From Candidatus Levyibacteriota bacterium (GTDB lineage: Bacteria > Patescibacteria > Microgenomatia > Levybacterales > UBA12049): a stretch of 10,303 bases of DNA. Below, in pieces: positions 1 to 7,004 of the stretch (positions within the stretch are counted from its first letter, which is position 1; each line of letters opens with the position of its first letter). Below the pieces are notes generated by a model. It was not told where the DNA came from and did not search any database. It was given only the letters and a program-made list of their open reading frames with translations. Made by a program: the position numbers and the translations under genes. The stretch covers positions 1 through 10,303 of the forward strand of contig PPGL01000046.1 in assembly GCA_003173915.1 (NCBI GenBank), written 5' to 3'.

Positions 1-69
1 CGGTGGTGAAGTAGCTAACACAGCTGTCTGCAGAACAGCCATTCAGGGGTGCAACTCCCCTTCGCGCCT
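1..69 (+). tRNA. tRNA-Cys (GCA), 5' end cut by window edge
   Basis: The cloverleaf can be folded from about tRNA nucleotide 5 onward. The anticodon stem gctgt/acagc (23-27/35-39) closes a 7-base loop ctgcaga with anticodon GCA, which decodes Cys. The T stem is agggg/cccct (45-49/57-61). The acceptor 3' strand 62-68 is followed by discriminator T69, the usual U73 of tRNA-Cys. Bases 1-3 would pair with 62-64 (one G-U). CCA is not encoded: the next bases are CAA. The D stem has only three clear pairs (GTG/CAC) and the D loop lacks a clear GG. The T loop is TGCAACT, with G in place of the near-universal U55. The first four or so nucleotides lie outside the window. Confidence 0.9.
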
Positions 70-81
70 CAAATAAAAGCA

Positions 82-531
82 ATGTTAAGTCCTGAGGTAG
101 AATCACAAACAAAAAAAGCAGCAAAGGAAGAAACAGAAGGCGAAGCAAAACGTCGAAAAGTTACTGATGTTAATTCGCAAGATTTTGAAAGCGGATATAG
201 CGAAGAGCAACAATCATTAGATATAGAAGCACGAAGTGGAGATTTGTATGCTCTTAAAAAAAGTAAGAAGTTTCAAAATCTCAACTCGTCTGCAAAAGCC
301 TTGGTAGCATATCAAACAATTTCGGGGCAGCTCGGGAAGCTTGTTGATACATATGCGCGGCTTGTAGAAAAAGATTTGCATCAAGCACAAAAAATGCTTG
401 CAGAAATTAAAAAAATTCGAGCAATGCAGAAAATGCTTTTGACAAAACTATTTGGCGAGCTTAAGTTTGATGATAGTAGCGATATCGACGCAAAAGAATT
501 GGAAAAAGAGTTGAAAGAGTTTTTAGAATAG
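82..531 (+). CDS. Small charged helical protein, function unknown
   Basis: This is a 149-residue protein starting at ATG 82, 12 bases after the tRNA-Cys discriminator base. The reading frame is open further upstream, but only through the tRNA, so ATG 82 is the first sensible start. No Shine-Dalgarno sequence precedes it. Residues 1-50 are rich in Lys, Glu and Arg and probably disordered. Residues 55-149 are predicted helical, with alternating Lys/Leu/Glu patterns suggesting a coiled coil or helical bundle, and the tail is acidic (…EKELKEFLE). There is no signal peptide or membrane segment, so it is probably cytosolic. I do not recognise a family. It may be transcribed as a read-through from the tRNA, since no separate promoter is visible. 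A short basic run (KRRK, residues 23-26) could bind nucleic acid, but that is speculative. Confidence 0.65.
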   Translation: MLSPEVESQTKKAAKEETEGEAKRRKVTDVNSQDFESGYSEEQQSLDIEARSGDLYALKKSKKFQNLNSSAKALVAYQTISGQLGKLVDTYARLVEKDLHQAQKMLAEIKKIRAMQKMLLTKLFGELKFDDSSDIDAKELEKELKEFLE

Positions 532-596
532 TTTATGGTTAAGAGTTGATGGTTTGTGGGTGATAGTAAAAGAGAATCTATTAACCATTAACTATT
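527..596. repeat. Imperfect 19-bp inverted repeat between CDS and tRNA-Ile
   Basis: Arm 527-545 (aatagtttatggttaagag) and arm 578-596 (ctattaaccattaactatt) are reverse complements at 17 of 19 positions, separated by 32 bases. The left arm overlaps the stop codon of the upstream gene at 529-531. RNA across this gap could form a long AT-rich hairpin that ends upstream-gene transcripts or protects their 3' end. No poly-T run follows directly, so it is not a classic intrinsic terminator. It could also be a copy of a dispersed intergenic repeat. Confidence 0.6.
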
Positions 597-612
597 TACT
601 CTTGACTAATAA

Positions 613-687
613 GGGCCGGTAGTTCAGCGGTAGAACGCTTCTCTGATAAAGAAGAGGTGGATGGTCCGACTCCATCCCGACCCACCA
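613..687 (+). tRNA. tRNA-Ile (GAT), CCA encoded
   Basis: A complete cloverleaf is present: acceptor gggccgg pairs with ccgaccc (one C4-A69 mismatch), D stem gttc/gaac with loop agcggta (A14, G18G19 present), anticodon stem cttct/agaag with loop ctgataa (anticodon GAT), 5-base variable loop, and T stem gatgg/ccatc. Discriminator A684 is followed by an encoded CCA (685-687). The T loop is TCCGACT, with C instead of U55, while T54, C56 and A58 are kept. An ATG begins at 688, the base right after the CCA. Confidence 0.95.
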
Positions 688-711
688 ATGCCAAGCGGAT
701 TGACAAACAAA

Positions 712-1497
712 ATGGAAAACATCCAAAATAATCCTCAGCAACAATTACTAGCTTCTCCACAGCCATCTGAACAAACTAGTTCTAAGAAGCCTCCTATGCT
801 ATCAGTAATACTTATTGGCATTATTATATTTATTATTATTAGCAGTTTAGCTTACATGCTATTTATAAGAAGTTCCAAACAATCATCAAATCAAGTTTCA
901 AAAATTGCGATAAAACCAACAAGTACTGCAACTCCTTTTTTAACTACTTCAGTTTCAATATCTCCTACAAGCGTGCCTGGTTGGAAAATATACCAAAATG
1001 CATTATATGGATTTACCTTAAATTATCCAGATACCTTTTCTCTTTATGAGAAACCTGGTCAAGTTCAAACATTCATTCCGCAATGCAATGATACATCACT
1101 CGTAAGCTGTTTATTCCTCTCACCAACAGTAAATAAATACCCTAATTTTGCGGGTGCTTCTATAGAAATTAATGTTTCAAAAAAGGATGAAGTTACATCA
1201 GCAGATATTAAAAATGAGACAGATTGTAAAGCATACTTTACTGCAAGACTGACAGATCCGAATTCGGCAACAACAAAACAAATAAATGGTATCGTGTTTT
1301 ACTATGGTACCTTTGGTCAGGGAGCTACTGGACATATCATCTCTGAGCAACATTTTGAAACTTACCTCAATAATACTTGTTTTTATGTCAAACTAAACGT
1401 TGCTTATGATGATGTTAATCCACCATTTTTTACACAGGAGAGCCTTGTATTTGCACTACTAAATCAAATTCTTGCCACATTCAAATTTACAAATTAA
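712..1497 (+). CDS. Membrane-anchored extracytoplasmic protein, function unknown
   Basis: This is a 261-residue protein. Residues 1-28 are a short Gln/Ser/Pro-rich cytosolic tail. Residues 29-52 form one strongly hydrophobic Ile-rich segment, followed by a basic stop, so the protein is probably a signal-anchored protein with the bulk outside. Residues 55-88 are a Ser/Thr/Pro linker. From residue 91 a globular domain starts with the pattern W-K-x-Y-x-N-x-x-Y-G-F-x-L-x-Y-P, seen in many CPR and Firmicutes surface proteins (PsbP-like or similar beta-rich folds, from memory). Several Cys residues in the exported part could form disulfides. Starts at 688 (directly after the tRNA CCA) and 661 (inside the tRNA) are in frame; 712 is preferred because MENIQNN-like starts are typical for such anchors, but 688 is credible. 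No Shine-Dalgarno sequence or promoter is visible. Confidence 0.75.
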   Translation: MENIQNNPQQQLLASPQPSEQTSSKKPPMLSVILIGIIIFIIISSLAYMLFIRSSKQSSNQVSKIAIKPTSTATPFLTTSVSISPTSVPGWKIYQNALYGFTLNYPDTFSLYEKPGQVQTFIPQCNDTSLVSCLFLSPTVNKYPNFAGASIEINVSKKDEVTSADIKNETDCKAYFTARLTDPNSATTKQINGIVFYYGTFGQGATGHIISEQHFETYLNNTCFYVKLNVAYDDVNPPFFTQESLVFALLNQILATFKFTN

Positions 1498-1589
1498 TTT
1501 GCAATTGCAGAAACGTTCTCTGAAACCTGATAAGATACAAATACAGCGAGTTCCATTTTTGATTATCGCTGCCCACTAATACCCGTTGT

Positions 1590-2009
1590 TTAGTGTTTTA
1601 TTTTAGTATAATTTGAAGCAGACTTTTTTAGTTCGTTATCCATAGTAAGTAGCCCAATTTTTCTGTTGTAAGCTAAGGCAACATACGACGAATCATAACA
1701 AGTCAGAGAATATTTTTGAGAAATTTTCCATAACAGCTTATACTCAACAAAATCTAACACAATATCTAGCTTAAGAAATTCATGCAATAGTTTTTTTGCT
1801 TTGGCCTGTGTTAATCTTTTTCGTAAAAATGCCGATCTTAATCCATTAGCCACCTCAAAAGGTAAGAGTTTAGTTGAATAAAGCTCGATTTCTCCATTCG
1901 CATATTGCTCAAAAATAGAATCAATTCCAGAGCTTTTTTCATCTGGAAGAAGCCAGCCAAGTAGAAAAGATGCATCTATTACAAATGCAAGAGGCTTATT
2001 TTCTGCCAT
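1590..2009 (-). CDS. vapC: PIN-domain ribonuclease, VapC-type toxin
   Basis: This is a 139-residue protein with the PIN fold's four acidic metal-binding residues in order: D12 (F-V-I-D-A-S), E52 (P-F-E-V-A-N), D106 (C-Y-D-S-S-Y-V-A-L-A) and D124 (T-M-D-N-E-L). Its length and motif spacing fit VapC toxins, Mg2+-dependent endoribonucleases that cut tRNA or rRNA when freed from their antitoxin. ATG 2009 is chosen over the TTG at 2033 because it leaves a 14-base overlap with the antitoxin gene, typical of translational coupling. It lies immediately downstream of a ribbon-helix-helix gene and shares its promoter. All catalytic positions are intact, so it is probably active. The PIN assignment is secure; the RNA target is unknown. 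Confidence 0.9.
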   Translation of the reverse strand: MAENKPLAFVIDASFLLGWLLPDEKSSGIDSIFEQYANGEIELYSTKLLPFEVANGLRSAFLRKRLTQAKAKKLLHEFLKLDIVLDFVEYKLLWKISQKYSLTCYDSSYVALAYNRKIGLLTMDNELKKSASNYTKIKH

Positions 2010-2238
2010 AGTTAATAAGTTCTTTATAATCAATCGCCTTGTTACTTATTTGAGGCCTAGTCTTGAGAATATTTTTTAAAACTTGCTTTCTGTGGGAATA
2101 AGGATCTTGAATAAAGTAATTGTTTTTAATCGCTTTTCTCACCAACTTGCCTACAGTCGTTTTTTGTTGCTTTGCAAGGTGTTTGAGTGTCTTAATTGTT
2201 TCTTCGTCTAGGAGGATTTGTGTTCTATGTGTTAACAT
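1996..2238 (-). CDS. vapB: Ribbon-helix-helix antitoxin, VapB-type
   Basis: This is an 80-residue protein. Residues 4-10 (HRTQILL) form the DNA-contacting beta strand, 11-24 helix A, and 29-41 helix B after the turn T-T-V-G, the layout of CopG/MetJ-type repressors. Residues 45-80 form a basic tail that would wrap around the PIN toxin. It is the first gene of a two-gene operon; its 3' end overlaps the toxin start by 14 bases. Antitoxins of this kind repress their own promoter as toxin-antitoxin complexes, and the inverted repeat over the promoter supports that here. The ATG lies six bases after the -10 box, so the transcript should begin at the A of the ATG. Confidence 0.88.
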   Translation of the reverse strand: MLTHRTQILLDEETIKTLKHLAKQQKTTVGKLVRKAIKNNYFIQDPYSHRKQVLKNILKTRPQISNKAIDYKELINYGRK

Positions 2239-2265
2239 GTGTATATTTTAATAAAACATGCACAT
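2237..2265. promoter_or_regulatory. Probable operator: inverted repeat over the promoter
   Basis: Arms 2237-2250 (atgtgtatatttta) and 2252-2265 (taaaacatgcacat) are reverse complements at 12 of 14 positions around a single central base (2251). The repeat covers the start codon, the -10 box and most of the spacer of the antitoxin promoter. Ribbon-helix-helix dimers bind such paired half-sites, so this is the best candidate autoregulation site. Confidence 0.65.
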
Positions 2266-2273
2266 ACTGTCAA
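2245..2273 (-). promoter_or_regulatory. Promoter of the toxin-antitoxin operon
   Basis: On the minus strand, -35 TTGACA (2268-2273, consensus) is followed at 17 bp by -10 TAAAAT (2245-2250). Six bases then separate the -10 from the antitoxin ATG at 2238, so transcription should start at or beside the start codon. Confidence 0.85.
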
Positions 2274-2277
2274 GTGA

Positions 2278-2289
2278 ATATTCGAATAT
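2278..2289. promoter_or_regulatory. Perfect 12-bp palindrome upstream of the TA -35
   Basis: ATATTCGAATAT is a perfect palindrome a few bases upstream of the toxin-antitoxin -35 box and about 30 bp upstream of the -35 of the divergent gene at 2357. It could be a second operator or regulator site, or only an AT-rich coincidence. Confidence 0.35.
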
Positions 2290-2321
2290 ACTTCTTCAAT
2301 TTCATCCCGAGTCGCACGTTG

Positions 2322-2350
2322 TTGACTTCATAAAACATACCTTATACACT
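2322..2350 (+). promoter_or_regulatory. Promoter of the 879-residue gene
   Basis: The -35 TTGACT (2322-2327) is separated by 17 bp from -10 TACACT (2345-2350). Six bases (2351-2356) separate the -10 from ATG 2357, the same geometry as the toxin-antitoxin promoter on the other strand. This implies a leaderless mRNA. Confidence 0.7.
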
Positions 2351-2356
2351 TAATTC

Positions 2357-4996
2357 ATGCAGCAACAAGAAGGTCCACCAATGGGCGAGCAAGTCCAGCG
2401 CTCAGAACAACAGAGAGGTAAAGGTCAGCAACCTCGTCAAGAACGTACCACGCGTCCCTTAAATTTAGATGAGCGAGGGAAAACGCCTGCAGAGCAGCAA
2501 ACTGAATTTGTCCAAAGATTTGGTGGGGACAGGTATCTATACTATAGAGAAATATATCCCCGTGAGGAAGATGCAGAAATGCTTGCAACATCAGACCAAC
2601 GCGCATTGGAGAATAGAGTAAATAATGGATTTGTTTATTATGGAATGGAGCCACACTTAGCAGCCAATCCTGTCATGTCAGATGTCTTTAGAGAGGTAGA
2701 TAGGTTAGGAAATTATGGATACCTTAATCCTTATCCGGCATCAGGACTTGTAGATGAGTTAAATTTGGCTGAGGAACAATCAATTCGAGATGCTACTCGT
2801 AATCCTATAAAAAGAAGATTGAATTTAATCAGTTATAGGCTGCATGGAGGATATTTTGGTGGAGTTAATGGTGAAGGAAGAGCGGATAGATTTAGAGAAG
2901 GGTTGCGAGATTTTGGAATTGTAAGCACTCTAGATATGTTTGATCAAATTCAGCAAGGAGAATTGCCAAGGCTTCTTTTATCAGAAAGAGAGGCAGCAAT
3001 GTCTTTAGAAATGTTGACTGCAGAAGATCTTGCTAACTTAAGTGATTTTGGGCAAAGCGTAGTGGGACGATATCTCCCTCAAAATGCAGAACTTCCTGCT
3101 GCTTCTGAAGATATAACGCAATTACATGAATCATTTAGAATATTTGTTGATCGGTTTGCAACTGCTTTTTCCTCTGCGGATAATTACATGGCCTTTGATC
3201 AACAAAGACAAGAGCAAGGATTAGATCTTTACCCTTCGATAATTGTAAATGCAATGAGATATGTAGATATTTTAACCCAAGATCTTCATGAGCGCCCTCG
3301 ACAATTTCCTGAATATTCAACAAGAGCACAACTCGAAGCGTTAGCTTCAGGAAGACCTGACGTATTTACGGCAGATGATGTGGCGGTTGTTCCTGAAGAA
3401 GGAGCGATTCCTCCTGCAATTGCTGTGCTTGCTCCTGAGATGAATTCTGTTGGAGCTGTGGAAATACATTCTGGACCTGATTCAAATGCGGCTTCAGTTG
3501 TTGTTACTGATGTACCTCCTGTTAATAACCGTGCAGCAGCTGTGGAAATACGGTCTGAACCTGATGCACCTACTGCATTAGTCGTTGCTTCTGATGCGCG
3601 GCTTGCTGGACAGGAGCCGCCTACTGTTGTTAATGAAGAAGCTCCCCTAGAAATTGATACGACCGGTATCCCGACAGATATTGCAGAAGGTATAAGAAAG
3701 ATACTCCTTACAGAAATGCCCGATGCCGTGAGTAGAGGAAGTACGAATAGCTTAACGATTGATTTACGGAATCTTCAACAGTTCTTGGAACATCTAGATA
3801 CAATGACGCCCGAAGCATCACTTCGCCCAACAGATGCTAGATTAGGTACATTTAAACAAGCAGTGGAAAGAGCAGTCAGAGCAAATATTACCCAAGGATT
3901 TGAAAATATCTTCAAACTTGCTGAAATGTGGGCAAGTCAAGGTAGTAGAGACCACGTCCTTGAGCAGACCGGAAAAGTGCATCAAATTTTAGAGCTTGCT
4001 CAAAAATTTGACATTCGTTTGGCAATAATACCAGAGGGAAGAGAAGGAGATACAGGCCAGGGAGAGAGAAGACCGTTACAAACCAGCGATGAAATAACTC
4101 GATATATGGATGAAAGAGTAAATCGACTACTCGCCCAAGGGCTTCAGTATAATATTGATACTATTAGAAATGTTGCATTTAGTGGTGAAGTGCCAGATAT
4201 AAATAAAATTCAAGCTGGACTATTTGAATGGATGGACTTCATGGAATCACGAGGTGTACCTGTGGTTTTACAAGATGAAGCGGGAGGTTCTGCAGATAGC
4301 GCTGCTTTAGTTAGTCCAAAAGATGTTGCTAAAAGAATTATTGATAGAGAAGTTAGAAAGGTACTTAGTAAAAATCTTGAAAGAGTTCTTGCGACTGCAG
4401 CTTTTCAAATTAGTCATCCGAATTCTGGTCCATTTGATGTCCTTATAAGAGACCGGGCAGCATATGTTGCTTTAGGACAGCGGTATGGACTTATAAATTA
4501 TAATTTACCAGAAGTTATAGTAGGAGAACAGTTTAACCCGAATTTATTAGATCGAGAAATGACGAGGATTATGCAGCAAAATTTGGAAGCAGGTTTTCAG
4601 CATATTCAAGAGTATCACCTTCAGCAACTCAGAATGGGAGTTCCTAGTCAGGTAAGACATATAACGAAAGTTATGGACGAATATATAGAATTGGCAAGAA
4701 CATATGGAGTAAGAGAGGTGGGAGGTAGACGCCTTAATCCAACACAATTACACAATTCTCTCGAAGCCCACTTTACGGTAGCAAACATGCAGCAGGGAGT
4801 AAACGCACTTTATGCAGATATTAGAATGGAAATGCAGAAAAGTCCTTCTAATGCCAAGCAAGCAGCAAGGCGACTCGAAGAATTTAGAGCTTTTGCTCAA
4901 GAAGTTTTGGGATCGGAGAGTAGGGATCTAGACTTTTCAGCGGCTGACAGATATATAAAAGACCATGCCATTGGTGCACCTCAAATAGCAAATTAA
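2357..4996 (+). CDS. Large orphan protein with degenerate helical repeats
   Basis: This is an 879-residue soluble protein; no signal peptide or membrane segment is visible. I do not recognise a family. Residues 1-45 are Gln/Arg-rich and disordered. Residues 46-340 form a helical, Tyr- and Arg-rich region. Residues 341-437 are a Pro/Ala/Val linker containing a duplicated unit beginning A-V-E-I at 367 and 395, a period of 28 residues. Residues 441-855 hold about six degenerate helix-hairpin repeats of 55-65 residues, roughly at 441-488, 503-560, 581-640, 659-722, 729-790 and 800-855. Their shared pattern is (D)-R-E-V/M-x4-L/M-x-x-N-L-E near the front and an aromatic helix with Y-G-V/I near the end. 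Such arrays usually make a protein-binding solenoid. The start is fixed by the promoter six bases upstream. It is followed on the same strand by two further orphan genes. Confidence 0.88.
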   Translation: MQQQEGPPMGEQVQRSEQQRGKGQQPRQERTTRPLNLDERGKTPAEQQTEFVQRFGGDRYLYYREIYPREEDAEMLATSDQRALENRVNNGFVYYGMEPHLAANPVMSDVFREVDRLGNYGYLNPYPASGLVDELNLAEEQSIRDATRNPIKRRLNLISYRLHGGYFGGVNGEGRADRFREGLRDFGIVSTLDMFDQIQQGELPRLLLSEREAAMSLEMLTAEDLANLSDFGQSVVGRYLPQNAELPAASEDITQLHESFRIFVDRFATAFSSADNYMAFDQQRQEQGLDLYPSIIVNAMRYVDILTQDLHERPRQFPEYSTRAQLEALASGRPDVFTADDVAVVPEEGAIPPAIAVLAPEMNSVGAVEIHSGPDSNAASVVVTDVPPVNNRAAAVEIRSEPDAPTALVVASDARLAGQEPPTVVNEEAPLEIDTTGIPTDIAEGIRKILLTEMPDAVSRGSTNSLTIDLRNLQQFLEHLDTMTPEASLRPTDARLGTFKQAVERAVRANITQGFENIFKLAEMWASQGSRDHVLEQTGKVHQILELAQKFDIRLAIIPEGREGDTGQGERRPLQTSDEITRYMDERVNRLLAQGLQYNIDTIRNVAFSGEVPDINKIQAGLFEWMDFMESRGVPVVLQDEAGGSADSAALVSPKDVAKRIIDREVRKVLSKNLERVLATAAFQISHPNSGPFDVLIRDRAAYVALGQRYGLINYNLPEVIVGEQFNPNLLDREMTRIMQQNLEAGFQHIQEYHLQQLRMGVPSQVRHITKVMDEYIELARTYGVREVGGRRLNPTQLHNSLEAHFTVANMQQGVNALYADIRMEMQKSPSNAKQAARRLEEFRAFAQEVLGSESRDLDFSAADRYIKDHAIGAPQIAN
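3452..3598 (+). repeat. Tandem duplication inside the linker of the 879-residue gene
   Basis: Two related in-frame units begin near 3452 and 3536, an 84-base period. Both encode A-V-E-I-x-S-x-P-D followed by a Val-rich stretch, and both share gctgtggaaatac at the DNA level. They are imperfect, so the duplication is old. Confidence 0.6.
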
Positions 4997-5093
4997 GAAG
5001 TTGAGCCTAAAAGAGTCTAAATGTTAAGTGCTATAGGAGAAACTTCAGATTCTTGATAGTATTAATTTATCTTGATTTATGATTGTATTTTTC

Positions 5094-5122
5094 TTGACAA
5101 GATTGTAATTATAGGATATAAT
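5094..5122 (+). promoter_or_regulatory. Consensus promoter of the 244-residue gene
   Basis: Perfect -35 TTGACA (5094-5099), 17-bp spacer, and perfect -10 TATAAT (5117-5122). Seven bases then precede ATG 5130, so the transcript should start at the AUG. This is the strongest promoter in the window by consensus match. Confidence 0.9.
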
Positions 5123-5129
5123 TGTTTTC

Positions 5130-5864
5130 ATGCAAAGAAATTGGAGAGAGGGAATGAGACCCAAAAGATTGGCAGCAAACGTGCTTCCTCCTTTAGGAGG
5201 GTTATTATTAGTTGGAGATGCAATTCGCAGAGTATCAGAAACACCACATCCTAACTTTGGGCTTGCTACTGCAGAAATAATACTTGGATCAGGACTTCAG
5301 CTTGTTACTGGTGTTGCTAATCGAAGACTTAATCGCACGGAGGCAGATAATCGTAATCTAGAACTTCTTGGTGACCAAATGTCTCATATATACCAAAATA
5401 TTATTGCTGCTACCAGGATTTTTCCAGGTGAAGGGGAAGAACAGGCTGATGATTTAACTCATGTATTTGTTCGCTCTGTTGCTGCTCTTGCTTTAGCTGA
5501 TAAGTTGGAAGAAGTAGCCTTGGGAACTCCGAAAAGGTCTCTACGTAAAAGATTACTCTTTGCAAATCAGTATGCAAAGCAAGCTATCGAACGAGATTTG
5601 CAGGTTTCAGAAAGAGTTTTGGAAAAATTGCGAGAAAAAGAACAAATGCCAGAAGCAGATCTTGCTTTAATGATTGGCCATTTTAAATCTCAAGTAAGAG
5701 AACTTATAGAAAGAGCTGGAGAACACGTTATCCCCGTAGGTTCACTTAATGATATTGCACAACTTGCTATTGTGCGTATACAAGGTAAGTCTCCAGATGT
5801 TGCCAATCAGGTTAAGACATCTTTGTCACGAAAAACACTCAGTGATAGATGGAGAAGAAGATAA
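5130..5864 (+). CDS. Orphan protein with N-terminal hydrophobic hairpin
   Basis: This is a 244-residue protein of unrecognised family. Two modestly hydrophobic, Gly/Leu-rich stretches lie at about residues 15-32 and 43-62. They are short for confident membrane spans, but could form a re-entrant hairpin or peripheral anchor. The rest is helical and strongly charged, with a coiled-coil-like stretch around 150-195 (repeated Glu/Arg/Lys/Leu) and a very basic C-terminus ending W-R-R-R. The start at 5130 is set by a perfect consensus promoter seven bases upstream; an in-frame ATG at 5154 is the alternative. The gene lies 133 bases after the 879-residue gene and 74 bases before the next one, on the same strand. 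A shared process is plausible but unproven. Confidence 0.85.
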   Translation: MQRNWREGMRPKRLAANVLPPLGGLLLVGDAIRRVSETPHPNFGLATAEIILGSGLQLVTGVANRRLNRTEADNRNLELLGDQMSHIYQNIIAATRIFPGEGEEQADDLTHVFVRSVAALALADKLEEVALGTPKRSLRKRLLFANQYAKQAIERDLQVSERVLEKLREKEQMPEADLALMIGHFKSQVRELIERAGEHVIPVGSLNDIAQLAIVRIQGKSPDVANQVKTSLSRKTLSDRWRRR

Positions 5865-5924
5865 CTATCCTCATTCCTTACAAATTCTCTTAACACTCCT
5901 TACGTATATCTCACATGCCATGAA

Positions 5925-5930
5925 TATAAT
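5925..5930 (+). promoter_or_regulatory. -10 box of the 330-residue gene
   Basis: A perfect TATAAT ends eight bases before ATG 5939. No good -35 lies 17 bp upstream (acgtat), so the promoter is weaker, or needs an activator, compared with the neighbouring one. Confidence 0.6.
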
Positions 5931-5938
5931 TTCTTGGT

Positions 5939-6931
5939 ATGGCAGGACCAGGACCCGAAAGAACACCGGCGCAAAGACCCGAACAAACACCAAATAACCC
6001 ACCTTTGTCTGCAATAACAATCACAAGAGAAGGGAAAGCACCCCAACAAGTTGCTGTACGAAGTATTGATGCACTGTTTGGAAGTGTTGCTCATTATAAT
6101 GAGCAATTTTCAATGGGGACAATGATGGCTCGTTTTATCATGGCCCATCTTGAGGCTCAGATGAAAGATGATGAGACACGAGAGCCTTCCTTACAAACAG
6201 AGCGTCGTGAACAATTCCTGACTGCTGCGCAAATAGACTTAATCCATAGTCCAGTGTTGTCTGCGATGGGTTTGTCTTTAGATCCTGCTGAAGGCAAAGA
6301 AGCAGTTATGATGACAGGGGGAGAGCAAGTTGGGACAGGAGAGCTTCGTATGCATGTTGCAGATGCAGAACAATTTACGAGCTTCTTACAAGCTATACCA
6401 AGAGAAGGGTTTGCCGCAACAGCTCTTCCGCAGCATTTAGCAACAGTGTCAAATGTTTTGGCGCAACAATTACTAGATACATATGATTTGCAAAATCCAT
6501 CGCCGCATGCCCTAGAATTACTGGGTGGCATGGGGGCAGTTTTACAAGAATATAAGCGGCTTGGAGTTCCTGCTCAAAGACTCGAAACATATTACGCTCA
6601 TGCACAAAAGCAGGATTTACGAGAATATTTGCTTGTTGAACATTTTGGACTCCTGACACAGCCTGGGCAGTATTTTGGTCCTGCAGATTGGCAAAAAGAT
6701 TCAACTCCGCAGCAACTTCTTGATAGGTGGAAACATGCGTTTCAAACTATTGCGGTCATGGGGAGAAATCCTCATGCCACAGAGCTTCGTGGGGAGGTAA
6801 CTCGCCATCTTCGTAACTGTGCCAGTATAGCCTTGGCTGATTTACAAACACTGCCGCATCACTCGGAGGAAGAAAAAAGAAGGTTGGGTATTGTACTCGG
6901 AAGAATGCTGACAATTCTCTCAAATGTGTAA
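5939..6931 (+). CDS. Orphan protein, Pro-rich N-terminus and helical body
   Basis: This is a 330-residue protein with no family I can name. Residues 1-25 are Pro/Gln/Arg-rich and probably disordered, similar in style to the N-terminus of the 879-residue protein upstream. Residues 30-330 are predicted mostly helical, rich in Ala, Leu, Gln and His. There is no signal peptide, membrane segment or obvious catalytic motif; a few Met/His-rich stretches are present (for example residues 60-75). The start at 5939 is supported by the TATAAT eight bases upstream, and no Shine-Dalgarno sequence is present. It is the last gene of a same-strand trio and is followed by a repeat-bearing gap. The N-terminal resemblance to the first gene of the trio could reflect a shared disordered docking segment or merely composition. 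Confidence 0.85.
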   Translation: MAGPGPERTPAQRPEQTPNNPPLSAITITREGKAPQQVAVRSIDALFGSVAHYNEQFSMGTMMARFIMAHLEAQMKDDETREPSLQTERREQFLTAAQIDLIHSPVLSAMGLSLDPAEGKEAVMMTGGEQVGTGELRMHVADAEQFTSFLQAIPREGFAATALPQHLATVSNVLAQQLLDTYDLQNPSPHALELLGGMGAVLQEYKRLGVPAQRLETYYAHAQKQDLREYLLVEHFGLLTQPGQYFGPADWQKDSTPQQLLDRWKHAFQTIAVMGRNPHATELRGEVTRHLRNCASIALADLQTLPHHSEEEKRRLGIVLGRMLTILSNV

Positions 6932-7004
6932 AATTTTACTGGAAGCTCTATTTGTTCAACCGATTCTTCCCTAAAGTCCCTAAAGATAGAGCACCTTGTC
7001 CCCA

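Noticed and set aside
700..705. TTGACA just after tRNA-Ile as a -35 box
   Set aside because: No -10-like sequence lies 16-18 bp downstream, and it falls next to the probable start codon.
1550..1580. cagcga…tcgctg hairpin as a terminator between the convergent genes
   Set aside because: Six-base stem with a 16-base loop and no T-run; too weak to call.
2355..2654. Minus-strand open frame opposite the start of the 879-residue gene
   Set aside because: It lies wholly antisense to a gene with a clear promoter and start, and has no promoter of its own.
5749..5997. 82-codon plus-strand frame bridging the 244- and 330-residue genes
   Set aside because: It overlaps both genes in another frame, and the strong -10 box and starts belong to the flanking genes.
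6157..6704. Two overlapping minus-strand open frames inside the 330-residue gene
   Set aside because: They are antisense shadows with Cys/Ser-rich, low-plausibility composition.
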